From contig NZ_CP008747.1 in the NCBI RefSeq assembly GCF_000816085.1, forward strand, positions 1,426,001-1,490,000: 64,000 nucleotides of DNA, read 5' to 3'. The DNA comes from Staphylococcus hyicus. GTDB taxonomy: Bacteria; Bacillota; Bacilli; Staphylococcales; Staphylococcaceae. This document shows, one piece after another, positions 17,079 through 25,519 of the stretch (position 1 is the stretch's first letter; each line of letters begins with the position of its first letter). The notes under the pieces were generated by a model. It saw nothing but the letters and a program-made list of their open reading frames with translations, ran no database searches and had not been told where the DNA came from. The translations under genes and the position numbers were made by a program.

Positions 17079-18798
17079 CGTGGTTATAAAACTGTGGTTA
17101 ACTATTTTGCTAATAGTAACGACAGTTTTAATTTTATTAAGTGCAGCCCTTATTACATTTATGCAGTATTATTTCACGCAACAAACAGAGAATACATTAT
17201 TTGAAAATGCAAAAAGCATCAATCAAGTTTTAGATGAAAGTAAAGATAGACAAAGTGCCATCCGACAAAGTGATATCATGTTGGAAAAAAATAAAGGTTT
17301 AATTATCATTCCTGATTTTGTCCATTTTAGAAACACAAACTCAATTAAAGAAAAAATGCTTGAAGAAATTAAAGAAAATAAAGCGTTTGATAAAGTGCTT
17401 TCTGAAAAGCAGTCTGTACTTCAGCATATTACAGTCAATGTAAAAGGAATTGATCGTACTTACGTATTACTTGGGTATCCGGCGAAAGATTATCAAGGGC
17501 AAGCATCTGCTGTTTTTATCTATCAGGATTTAAAAAGTATTGAAGATACGAATAATGTCATAACCATTATTATTTTAATCACTGCGCTTATCTTCTTGGG
17601 TATATCGACTGTTTTTGCTTTTTTCCTTTCCACAAGAATTACAAATCCATTAAGAGATTTACAAACACAAGCCAGAGAAGTAGCGAGAGGAAATTATGCA
17701 AAACGTGTGCCTGTTCAAACAAAAGATGAAATTGGCGCATTGGCAATGACGTTTAATAAAATGAGTCGCAGTATTCAAACACATATTGATGCAATCACCA
17801 CATCAAAAAATATACGTGATACATTAATCGATGCGATGGTCGAAGGGGTACTTGGTATGAATCATCGTCGGGAGATCATTTTATCTAACCAAATGGCAAC
17901 GAACTTACTCCAAGAAATGCCTAAAGACCTTAAAGATAAATATGACGCACAAGCGAACCAAACATTTAAAACACGACGTACTGAATATCAAGAATATGAA
18001 ATTAATAAACGCTATTTTGTCATTATTATGAGTTATATCGAACGCATTCAGCCAACAGGTGAGAGTGGATTAGTTGTGGTTATGCGTGATATGACAAATG
18101 AGCATCATATGGATCAGGTAAAAAAAGATTTCATTGCTAGTGTTTCACATGAGCTTCGTACACCCATCTCATTATTACAAGGATATACAGAGTCTATCGT
18201 GGATGGCGTCGTGACCGAACCTGATGAAATCAGAGAGTTTTTACTCATCGTGTTAGACGAATCCAGACGTTTATCTCGCTTAGTTAATGAATTACTTGAC
18301 GTTGCAAAAATCGATGCAGAAGGTGTAACAGTAAGTAAAACAGAACAGCCTATGCAAGATTTAATTCAAAAAATGGCAATAAAATATAAGCAAGAAGCGC
18401 TGGATTTAGGCTTGACTTTAAATTTTCAAATGGATGGTATCATGACATGCAATTGGCAGTATGATTTCGACAGAATGGAACAAGTTTTAACAAATCTGGT
18501 GGATAATGCTGCAAGACACACCAAACCAGGAGATTGTATTTCTATTTCAGCAACAGAAACGGCAACAGACTTTATTCTTACTGTTTCTGATACTGGCGTT
18601 GGCATTTCACCAGAACACCTCGAAAAAGTGTTTGATCGCTTTTATAAGGTGGATGCATCGAGAAAGCGGGGCAAACAAGGAACTGGTTTAGGGTTATTCA
18701 TAACTCGTATGATTGTCGAGGCACATGGGGGACATATATCCGTAATGAGTAAAGTGAACATTGGAACACAATTTAAAATCAAGTTACCTAAAGGTTAA
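17062..18798 (+). CDS. srrB: Sensor histidine kinase SrrB
   Basis: SrrB senses the respiratory or redox state and phosphorylates SrrA. Order of domains in 578 residues: TM helix 10-32, an extracytoplasmic part of about 130 residues, a second TM near 165-187, HAMP, a PAS-like domain, HisKA with phospho-acceptor His363 (VSHELRTP), and an ATPase domain with N box (LVDNAARHT), DTGVGIS and GTGLGLF. The only two cysteines are Cys463 and Cys492, both in the ATPase domain. In-frame starts at 17032 and 17053 exist; 17062 matches the S. aureus N-terminus I remember (RLN-VVIKLWLT). The ribosome site is weak, fitting coupling to srrA. Confidence 0.94.
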   Translation: MKRLNNVVIKLWLTILLIVTTVLILLSAALITFMQYYFTQQTENTLFENAKSINQVLDESKDRQSAIRQSDIMLEKNKGLIIIPDFVHFRNTNSIKEKMLEEIKENKAFDKVLSEKQSVLQHITVNVKGIDRTYVLLGYPAKDYQGQASAVFIYQDLKSIEDTNNVITIIILITALIFLGISTVFAFFLSTRITNPLRDLQTQAREVARGNYAKRVPVQTKDEIGALAMTFNKMSRSIQTHIDAITTSKNIRDTLIDAMVEGVLGMNHRREIILSNQMATNLLQEMPKDLKDKYDAQANQTFKTRRTEYQEYEINKRYFVIIMSYIERIQPTGESGLVVVMRDMTNEHHMDQVKKDFIASVSHELRTPISLLQGYTESIVDGVVTEPDEIREFLLIVLDESRRLSRLVNELLDVAKIDAEGVTVSKTEQPMQDLIQKMAIKYKQEALDLGLTLNFQMDGIMTCNWQYDFDRMEQVLTNLVDNAARHTKPGDCISISATETATDFILTVSDTGVGISPEHLEKVFDRFYKVDASRKRGKQGTGLGLFITRMIVEAHGGHISVMSKVNIGTQFKIKLPKG

Positions 18799-18929
18799 CC
18801 CTTATTCACAACACGTCCTGTCCAAACATTTACATTTCAAATAGATTAAATATTAATTTATAATGAATCAAACATAACTTTTAAAGTATGTCTTATCTTA
18901 AATTTAAACAATTAAAAGGGGGGAACCTA

Positions 18930-19478
18930 ATGAAACAACGTCAAACAAGACGTATGATACTTGTTGGCATGTTAAGTGCTATAGCCTTTGTGCTTATGTT
19001 TTTAAAATTTCCACTGCCATTTTTACCACCCTATCTAACGATTGATTTTAGCGATGCCCCAGCATTGATAGCAACATTTCTATTCGGGCCAATCGCGGGT
19101 ATTATGGTAGAACTCATTAAAAATTTACTTAACTTTTTCTTCAATATGAGTGATCCTATTGGACCTGTCGCGAACTTTTTAGCAGGAACTAGTTTCCTAT
19201 TAACTAGTTATTTAATTTACCAAAAATCACGTACACAAAGGGCTTTAATCATCGGTTTAATCAGTGCTACGATCATTACGACGATCGTTTTGAGTGTGAT
19301 GAATTATTTTGTACTTTTACCACTTTATGGTTTGATTATGAATCTTACTGATATCGTTCATAATTTAAAAATTATTATTACAGCCGGTATAATTCCTTTT
19401 AATTTGATTAAAGGGTTACTGATTTCAATTGTATTTTTATTACTTTATCCACGTATCTCAAGTATCTTAAAACGTTAA
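18930..19478 (+). CDS. ribU: Riboflavin ECF transporter S component
   Basis: This 182-residue integral membrane protein is the substrate-binding subunit of an energy-coupling-factor transporter. Six hydrophobic segments are visible, and the LGLL-like start (MILVGMLSAIAFVLMF), the FSDAPALIA segment and the PIGPVANFLAG loop fit the RibU type. The shared EcfA/EcfT subunits are not in this window. The open frame begins at 18888, but the ATG at 18930 with a GGGGGGAA site upstream is the better start. The 131-base gap before it lacks an FMN riboswitch, so flavin control is not evident. It may be read through from srrB. Confidence 0.88.
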   Translation: MKQRQTRRMILVGMLSAIAFVLMFLKFPLPFLPPYLTIDFSDAPALIATFLFGPIAGIMVELIKNLLNFFFNMSDPIGPVANFLAGTSFLLTSYLIYQKSRTQRALIIGLISATIITTIVLSVMNYFVLLPLYGLIMNLTDIVHNLKIIITAGIIPFNLIKGLLISIVFLLLYPRISSILKR

Positions 19479-19509
19479 TTGATTGAATTAGATTAATTTT
19501 TTAATCACA

Positions 19510-19546
19510 AAAACACTCGAGCGCATCTTTATCGCTCGAGTGTTTT
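19510..19546. terminator. Terminator between ribU and fer
   Basis: A perfect 14-bp stem (19510-19523 with 19533-19546) has a 9-base loop, T residues on the plus side and A residues on the other. It serves the two convergent genes. Confidence 0.9.
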
Positions 19547-19582
19547 ATACTCATCTATATCATACCAATGAAATGATATTCA

Positions 19583-19867
<285 letters not shown>

Positions 19868-19936
19868 TTATAATTTTATTGTAGATGGGTGTAAATTAAT
19901 TTTCAATATTTTCGTTTATAGAATGAGGTGCACGCT

Positions 19937-20893
19937 ATGAAAACCCTAATCCAATATGCTTATACACAAGCCTCACCGTATAAAACTGAAAAAAGCATAT
20001 ATAATATTATCATAGGTAAAAAATCACATCAAACTTTTTTTGATGCAGTCTCTTTAAAGCTTTTTTCGTTTTATGGTATAAATAAAAATCTCTCATGGAA
20101 TACATTTAAATCTTATATTGATGATACGAATATTAAAATTAAAACAATACCAACATCCAATGAAGCAACGTACGAGACATTGACGCTCACATTTGAATGT
20201 CTTCAATTACTCATTCAAACACTTTCAAATATAAAGCATCACCACACTCAATTCATGCCAACGACCTCACACGTGCATATTCATCAACACGTTAAAAATC
20301 TTTATTTTCAGATTAAAAGCAGACAACTTGAATACAATGTCAAAAATGAAATATATAATTTATTCGATCAACTTAAAAGCAAACATAAACACATGGTAAT
20401 TCATTATTTTTTAACAGGCTATGATGAATCTATGTATACACCTCATCAAGTTTCTCTAATAGAAGGCATAGAAAGTGATTTACTTAAAACATACATTTAT
20501 TTCGATTTGTTTTATCTTCATGCACTACTTAAAGATTCAGAGCGCTTCCCATTTTTATCACAATGTTGCGCTTCTTTAAATGTTTCTAAGGCAGTGTACC
20601 GAACATTCCTCGATTTGAACGAAGGTCATTCTATCGATAAAATAGCAAAAATGCACAGGATATCACTAAATACTGTATATGATCACATCGTTGATTTATT
20701 TATAAACAATTATCTCACTGATATTACACCATTTATTTCAAATACTAAAGAATGTAACAACTTTATACAGTACTACCAAGAAAACCCGAAACAACGCCTG
20801 AAATATTATAAAAATGCATTTGAGATGTTTAGTTATTTCGAACTTAAATTAATGATTATTTACATCTCTAAAGGAGTACACCATGCTAACTAA
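19937..20893 (+). CDS. Helix-turn-helix protein paired with RecQ (YpbB-like)
   Basis: The 318-residue protein has no recognised catalytic motif. The C-terminal third contains a helix-turn-helix of the type found next to RecQ in Firmicutes (LNEGHSIDKIAKMHRISLNT, about residues 230-250), and the position matches B. subtilis ypbB. It overlaps recQ by 11 bases, so a role with the helicase is likely but unproven. The ATG at 19937, preceded by GAGGTG, is preferred to the in-frame GTG at 19928, which overlaps that site. The N-terminal two thirds are helical and unassigned. Confidence 0.75.
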   Translation: MKTLIQYAYTQASPYKTEKSIYNIIIGKKSHQTFFDAVSLKLFSFYGINKNLSWNTFKSYIDDTNIKIKTIPTSNEATYETLTLTFECLQLLIQTLSNIKHHHTQFMPTTSHVHIHQHVKNLYFQIKSRQLEYNVKNEIYNLFDQLKSKHKHMVIHYFLTGYDESMYTPHQVSLIEGIESDLLKTYIYFDLFYLHALLKDSERFPFLSQCCASLNVSKAVYRTFLDLNEGHSIDKIAKMHRISLNTVYDHIVDLFINNYLTDITPFISNTKECNNFIQYYQENPKQRLKYYKNAFEMFSYFELKLMIIYISKGVHHAN

Positions 20894-22259
20894 AGCGCTA
20901 AAACACTATTTTGGTTTTGATTCTTTCAAACCTGGACAAAAGGATATTATCGCAAATGTAATGGCTGGAAAACATACATTGGGTGTATTGCCTACCGGCA
21001 GTGGTAAAAGTTTATGTTATCAACTTCCAACATATATTAAAGGAGAACCCACTTTAATCATTTCACCATTGATATCATTAATGGATGATCAAGTGATGCA
21101 AATGAAAATGAATGGTGAACAACGTGTTATCGCCATTCATTCTGGTATGGAGGAAAACGAAAGACAACTTGCTTTCAAACAACTCACATCTGCACGCTTT
21201 ATTTTTGTAAGTCCCGAGTTATTAATGCAGCCTCATCATTTTAACCGATTTAAAAACTTGAAATTGGGACTGATTGTACTTGATGAAGCACACTGTTTGT
21301 CCGAATGGGGCTTTGATTTTAGACCGCATTATGCATTGGTAGGTCATGTGATACAACATTTCCAACATACCACGATTCTAGCTCTAACCGCGACTGCTAC
21401 ACCGCAATTACTACAAGATTTAACTACTGTTATTAACTTGCCATTTGAATTATATGATTCAAGTGTTAATCGTACTAATATTGCATTTGATGTAAAATTC
21501 ATGTCATCCTATGAAGATAAGCTTGACTGGCTTCTAAATTTCATCAAAGATAGTGGTCCCACAATTATTTATGTATCTTCGAAAAAAGTAGGACTGCAAT
21601 TAGCAGAACGCATTTATGCGGCAGGGCATTTAACTGGCCTTTATCATGGAGATTTATCCTATCAAGAACGCCAGACCGTGCAACATCAATTTATCAATAA
21701 TGAGATTAAAATCATTGTCGCTACAAGTGCATTTGGGATGGGTATTAATAAACCTAATATTCGCTCTATCGTACATTTTCATGCACCATATAGCCCGTCC
21801 AATTATATCCAGGAAGTCGGAAGAGCTGGTCGTGATGGGGGAATGAGTCAGGCCATTGTATTGTATCAGCCAGACGATCAATTTTTAATGCAAAACTTGA
21901 TGACACTAAATGCCATAAATACAACAGATATAGATTTGTATCAACAAAGCCAACTCATTGATGAAGAAAAACGCCAAATTATTGAAACGTTAAGACAACG
22001 TTTCTCTATGAAAGACTTAGTAGAAATATTTAATAAGCAATACCTATTAAAACATCGGGCATACCGTCATATGATGCATTTTATAATGACGAAACAATGT
22101 AGACGTTCTATTATTTTGCGTTATTTTAATTCATCGGCTACACAAGACCAACATTGTTGTGATATATGTGACAATATCTTACATATTTCTGAAAAAAATG
22201 GTAAAAAAGTAAAAAGACAAATAAATTATATTGAAAAGCTCAAAAGTTTACTTGAATAG
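20883..22259 (+). CDS. recQ: ATP-dependent DNA helicase, RecQ family (short form)
   Basis: A 3'-5' superfamily 2 helicase for repair and recombination. Walker A is TGSGKS (38-43), Walker B DEAH, motif III LTATAT, and motif VI QEVGRAGRDG. The C-terminal region has a short zinc-binding part with cysteines around QCRRSIILRYF and CCDICDN. At 458 residues it lacks the HRDC domain and most of the RQC wing, like the short RecS-type Firmicutes enzyme. It is translationally coupled to the upstream helix-turn-helix gene, which may supply the missing DNA-binding element (inference). Confidence 0.92.
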   Translation: MLTKALKHYFGFDSFKPGQKDIIANVMAGKHTLGVLPTGSGKSLCYQLPTYIKGEPTLIISPLISLMDDQVMQMKMNGEQRVIAIHSGMEENERQLAFKQLTSARFIFVSPELLMQPHHFNRFKNLKLGLIVLDEAHCLSEWGFDFRPHYALVGHVIQHFQHTTILALTATATPQLLQDLTTVINLPFELYDSSVNRTNIAFDVKFMSSYEDKLDWLLNFIKDSGPTIIYVSSKKVGLQLAERIYAAGHLTGLYHGDLSYQERQTVQHQFINNEIKIIVATSAFGMGINKPNIRSIVHFHAPYSPSNYIQEVGRAGRDGGMSQAIVLYQPDDQFLMQNLMTLNAINTTDIDLYQQSQLIDEEKRQIIETLRQRFSMKDLVEIFNKQYLLKHRAYRHMMHFIMTKQCRRSIILRYFNSSATQDQHCCDICDNILHISEKNGKKVKRQINYIEKLKSLLE

Positions 22260-22270
22260 CCTCAATTCAC

Positions 22271-22300
22271 TTTACTTTACAAATTTAAAGTCGCTATAAT
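22271..22300 (+). promoter_or_regulatory. Probable promoter of ebpS
   Basis: TTTACT at 22271-22276 and TATAAT at 22295-22300 are separated by 18 bases. This leaves a leader of about 130 bases before ebpS, with no clear riboswitch fold. Reasonable match to a vegetative promoter. Confidence 0.5.
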
Positions 22301-22439
22301 TAATACACAACTATGATCATCTAGGCATGGTTTACTGTTAAGTTGAGTTACTTTCTTGAATTCAAACATGAAATAGCTAAATAATGTTTGAAAAGTGCCG
22401 AGATAAGCTATATATACAGTAATAGAAAGGGTGAATACT

Positions 22440-24071
22440 TTGTCAAAAGATAACTTTAAAGACGATTTTGAACGTAACCGTCAAGAAATCAAACCAAAAC
22501 AATCTGAACCATCACAAACTGATGTAGATGAAGATACTTCTTCTTTTGATGTTAGAGACGAACATCAACATTTTCCACCGAGAAATGCTTCTCGACGTCA
22601 TCGCAAACGTGATTTAGGGCCAACATCGGATAGAAATCAACCTTCTGAAAGCAATGATAAAAATGAGTTGAATGAAGGACAAGGTAAACGTCCAGGAATT
22701 CTAGGAGGATTTGTTAATAAAAAACAATCTTCAGATGAAACGAATCATGCATCACATGATCAAAATTCTGCCGACACATCAAACCGTGGCGAAAAGATTA
22801 GAGACTATGCTAAAGAGGATACACAAAATAAACATAAAGACGTCCGTGATGATGGCCGTCCAGAGCATCATGGTGGTCAACACCGTGAACAAATTCATTC
22901 AGATAAAAGCACCAATCAGCCACAAGCTCATATCGGAGATGACAAGAAAATCGATTCCCCGAATGACTCAACTTCAGCACATGCTTCAAATCATGATGCA
23001 CAAGAAAGAACGCGAAATATGAGTGCTTCTCCTAGAGATAAACGTGACAAAGCAACCATAACAAACGACTCACAAAAGCTTGAAAACCAATCTAAGCATA
23101 TTGATGATAAGCACCGTAAAGCCAAACAACCTGATGCCACTGGAAAAGGTGTACATACATCAAAACCTGATCTAAAAGGCAAAAAAGTTGCTGCAGGTGT
23201 TGGCGCTGCGGGGGTTGCTGGTGCAGCTGCTAAACATCATCATGATCAAAAAGACGCACATCGCGGTGATCACCACAATGAGAATCGTCATGCAAATGAC
23301 CCGAAACATGATCGCCGTCATAATCAAACGCAGGACGAACGTCAATCTCATAAAGGCAAAAAAGTTGCTGCGGGTGTTGGCGCTGCGGGTGTTGCTGGTG
23401 CAGCTGCTAAACATCAACATAATCAAAAAGCTGATCATGCACAAAAAGAACAACAACATCAAAAAGCCACAGAGACCGGAGCGGGTACTACGGGTGTTGC
23501 TGGTGCTCATCGTGGCCACGGTCATGACAATCACTCAAATGAAAAACGTGGTGGCTGTTTCAAGAGAATCATTCCGCTTCTCGCTGCGTTATTATTATTA
23601 GGTGCGTTAGCAATATTTGGTGGCATCTATTTGTTTAATCAAGGTAGTAACGATAATCATGATAAAGATAATCAAACAGAACTAGCTAAAAAAGATAATG
23701 CAAAAGATAAAGAGGCTAAGGACAAAGCTGCTGATAAAGATCAAGCATCTAAGGAAAACGATGCGTCAAAAGATAAAAAGACGACTGAAGAAGCTTCATC
23801 TCAAAACAATGACGCTTCACAACAAAACAACCAACAAAATGGTATCAATCAACAAGACCAGTCACAGCAAAATACACAAAACACACAAAATCCAAACCAA
23901 CAAAACCAAGCTGGTGGTCAATCGCATACTGTTACAGGTAACGAGAATTTATATCGTATTGCAATTCGCTACTACGGTAATGGCTCACCTGAAAATGTTG
24001 AAAAAATTAGAAGAGCCAATGGTATTTCCGGTAATAACATTAGTAACGGTCAACACTTAATTATTCCATAA
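22440..24071 (+). CDS. ebpS: Elastin-binding protein EbpS (LysM membrane protein)
   Basis: EbpS is a surface-exposed integral membrane protein reported to bind elastin in S. aureus. This 543-residue version has a long hydrophilic N-terminal part rich in His, Asp, Lys and Gln, two near-identical [20 protein letters not shown] repeats plus a decayed third, one clear TM helix (about 377-399), an Asp/Lys/Gln/Asn-rich linker and a C-terminal LysM domain (about 496-543). The TTG at 22440 is chosen because AAAGGGTG is well placed and [15 protein letters not shown] resembles the S. aureus N-terminus; a GTG at 22431 overlaps the ribosome site. No signal peptide is seen, as expected for EbpS. Confidence 0.93.
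   Translation: MSKDNFKDDFERNRQEIKPKQSEPSQTDVDEDTSSFDVRDEHQHFPPRNASRRHRKRDLGPTSDRNQPSESNDKNELNEGQGKRPGILGGFVNKKQSSDETNHASHDQNSADTSNRGEKIRDYAKEDTQNKHKDVRDDGRPEHHGGQHREQIHSDKSTNQPQAHIGDDKKIDSPNDSTSAHASNHDAQERTRNMSASPRDKRDKATITNDSQKLENQSKHIDDKHRKAKQPDATGKGVHTSKPDLKGKKVAAGVGAAGVAGAAAKHHHDQKDAHRGDHHNENRHANDPKHDRRHNQTQDERQSHKGKKVAAGVGAAGVAGAAAKHQHNQKADHAQKEQQHQKATETGAGTTGVAGAHRGHGHDNHSNEKRGGCFKRIIPLLAALLLLGALAIFGGIYLFNQGSNDNHDKDNQTELAKKDNAKDKEAKDKAADKDQASKENDASKDKKTTEEASSQNNDASQQNNQQNGINQQDQSQQNTQNTQNPNQQNQAGGQSHTVTGNENLYRIAIRYYGNGSPENVEKIRRANGISGNNISNGQHLIIP
23175..23428 (+). repeat. Two near-identical DNA repeats inside ebpS
   Basis: Copies at about 23175-23251 and 23352-23428 are 177 bases apart. 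They are identical over some 65 bases except for two changes, then diverge. They encode the Gly/Ala/Val-rich segments of EbpS. A shorter, diverged third segment ([15 protein letters not shown]) follows. Confidence 0.85.
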
Positions 24072-24093
24072 TTTTTTGCAATTCAACTAATTT

Positions 24094-24136
24094 AAGTGAT
24101 ACAAAAATCAAAGTTATTTTTGTATCACTTTTTATT
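24094..24136 (+). terminator. Terminator of ebpS
   Basis: A perfect 15-bp stem (24094-24108 with 24116-24130) with a 7-base loop runs straight into a T tract, about 25 bases past the ebpS stop codon. Confidence 0.9.
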
Positions 24137-24190
24137 TATTTTCTCAAACATTGTCAACTTTATTAACGGCAATCATTTCCATTTTGTTCT

Positions 24191-24221
24191 ATCCATGATA
24201 TTGCTATAATAAATCATGGAT
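24191..24221 (+). promoter_or_regulatory. bdr promoter: extended -10 box flanked by an inverted repeat
   Basis: TGcTATAAT (24202-24210) is a perfect extended -10 element; a poor -35 (TTGTTC, 24184) sits at short spacing. The hexamer lies between the perfect 8-base inverted repeats ATCCATGA (24191-24198) and TCATGGAT (24214-24221). The half-site centres are about 23 bases apart, roughly two helical turns, as for a dimeric repressor. The regulator is unknown. Confidence 0.6.
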
Positions 24222-24228
24222 GAAATAG

Positions 24229-24302
24229 AACGATGTCATCGTTTAGAACGGTAAGGAGGTAGATTCCTAACTTCAGTGACCCGAAAGTCATGAAAAGGAA
24301 TC
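24229..24302 (+). other. Structured 5' leader of bdr
   Basis: A 6-bp hairpin (24229-24234 with 24238-24243) is followed by a perfect AAGGAGGT at 24253-24260 that has no start codon at normal distance. A larger hairpin then spans 24262-24302: 7 bp outer stem (24262-24268 with 24296-24302), an inner 4 bp, a bulged G, another 4 bp and a 6-base loop. When folded, it would bring AAGGAGGT to about eight bases from the bdr ATG. Two mini-reading frames of 5 and 7 codons (24276-24293 and 24290-24313) overlap each other and the bdr start. Confidence 0.6.
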
Positions 24303-24309
24303 GCGAATT

Positions 24310-25296
24310 ATGATTAAAATTGAAAGTATTATTATAGGTGGCGGACCTTGTGGATTAAGCGCCGCAATAGAACAAAAGAAAAAAGGCATCGAGACTTTAA
24401 TTATCGAAAAAGGCAATATTGTAAATGCAATTTATCATTATCCAACACACCAAACATTTTTTTCATCAAGTGATAAATTAAGTATTGGAGATGTTCCTTT
24501 TATTGTAGAGGATTTAAAACCACGTAGAAATCAAGCATTAGTTTACTATCGTGAAGTTGTGAAGCATCATCAACTATCCATTAATGCCTTTGAAGAAGTT
24601 TTAACAGTTCGCAAAATAGACGATCATTTTACAATAACTACGACAAAAAACGTCTATCAATGTCGATTTTTAACTGTTGCAACTGGTTATTACGGTCAAC
24701 ACAACACACTGGAAGTAGATGGTGCAACATTACCAAAAGTGATGCATTATTTTAAAGAAGCGCATCCTTATTTCGATCAAGATATTCTCATCATTGGTGG
24801 TAAAAATTCAGCCGTAGACGCAGCGATAGAATTAGAAAAAGCGGGTGCACGCGTTACTGTAATTTACCGTGGTGCAAATTATTCACCTTCAATTAAACCG
24901 TGGATATTACCTAATTTTGATTCACTCGTTCGCAGAAATAACATCAAAATGCACTTTAATAGCAATGTGACAAAAATAACTGATGATAGTGTTACTTTTG
25001 AAACAAACGGTGAAGAAACAACGATTAAAAATGATTATGTTTTTGCAATGATTGGCTACCATCCAGATTACGAATTTTTAAATGCAATCGGTATTAAAAC
25101 ACATACGAATGAGTTTGGCACAGCACCGGTTTATAATAAAGACACATATGAAACGAATATTCATAATTGTTATATTGCAGGTGTGATTGCTGCGGGCAAT
25201 GACGCAAATACCATTTTTATTGAAAATGGAAAATATCATGCGAATGATATCGCAAATGACATATTGTCAAAAAAGCAAGCGCCTCTAGAATCATAA
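24310..25296 (+). CDS. bdr: Bacillithiol disulfide reductase (YpdA family)
   Basis: This flavoprotein reduces bacillithiol disulfide to bacillithiol with NADPH, completing the low-molecular-weight thiol cycle of staphylococci. The 328-residue protein has the N-terminal FAD motif GGGPCG (10-15) with Cys14, the cysteine conserved in the family, and a second dinucleotide motif IIGGKNSAVDAAIELEKAG in the middle. The C-terminal CYIAGVIAAG segment closes the FAD site. It is monocistronic with an elaborate promoter and leader. bshA, which makes the thiol precursor, is about 18 kb downstream in this window. Confidence 0.92.
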   Translation: MIKIESIIIGGGPCGLSAAIEQKKKGIETLIIEKGNIVNAIYHYPTHQTFFSSSDKLSIGDVPFIVEDLKPRRNQALVYYREVVKHHQLSINAFEEVLTVRKIDDHFTITTTKNVYQCRFLTVATGYYGQHNTLEVDGATLPKVMHYFKEAHPYFDQDILIIGGKNSAVDAAIELEKAGARVTVIYRGANYSPSIKPWILPNFDSLVRRNNIKMHFNSNVTKITDDSVTFETNGEETTIKNDYVFAMIGYHPDYEFLNAIGIKTHTNEFGTAPVYNKDTYETNIHNCYIAGVIAAGNDANTIFIENGKYHANDIANDILSKKQAPLES

Positions 25297-25395
25297 ACAC
25301 AACGCTTTAGAACATCATTAAACCCATTTTTTCATCTTATTTTTATGCCTTCATGATTAGTTATATAAGAGAATAAACAATAGCCAACAAATTCA

Positions 25396-25454
25396 TGATA
25401 TGCACCCTATAAAGTAGACACTTAAAAAGTGAAAACTTTATAGGGTGATGTTCA
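25396..25454. mobile_element. 59-base MITE-like element with IS150-type ends
   Basis: Two 28-base imperfect inverted repeats (25396-25423 and 25427-25454, 21 of 28 matching) flank only three bases. The ends begin TG and include CACCCTATAAAGT, and the left end fits the TGnnnTGCACCC pattern of IS150-group ends that I recall. A 4-base direct repeat, TTCA, borders it on both sides (25392-25395 and 25455-25458), as left by IS3-family insertion. No transposase is present. It lies between the convergent bdr and ansA genes. Confidence 0.6.
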
Positions 25455-25490
25455 TTCATACACCCATAAAATCTGTTGACTATTATGATT

Positions 25491-25518
25491 ATAGGAGCTA
25501 CTGCGTTATAGCTCCTAT
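25491..25518. terminator. Hairpin between bdr and ansA
   Basis: A perfect 10-bp stem (25491-25500 with 25509-25518) with an 8-base loop ends one base from the ansA stop codon. T residues after it are interrupted on both strands, so terminator strength is uncertain. Confidence 0.5.
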
Positions 25519-25519
25519 A

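Noticed and set aside
18799..18929. Possible FMN riboswitch before ribU
   Set aside because: The gap is only 131 bases and lacks the conserved RFN element pieces; no fold of that type is visible.
23175..23428. CRISPR-like array in ebpS
   Set aside because: Only two copies, in frame and coding for Gly/Ala segments, with unequal partner sequence; this is a protein repeat.
23172..23534. Open frame on the minus strand across ebpS repeats
   Set aside because: The Met/Ser/Cys-rich product is the shadow of the His/Asp/Ala-rich EbpS repeats, with no ribosome site.
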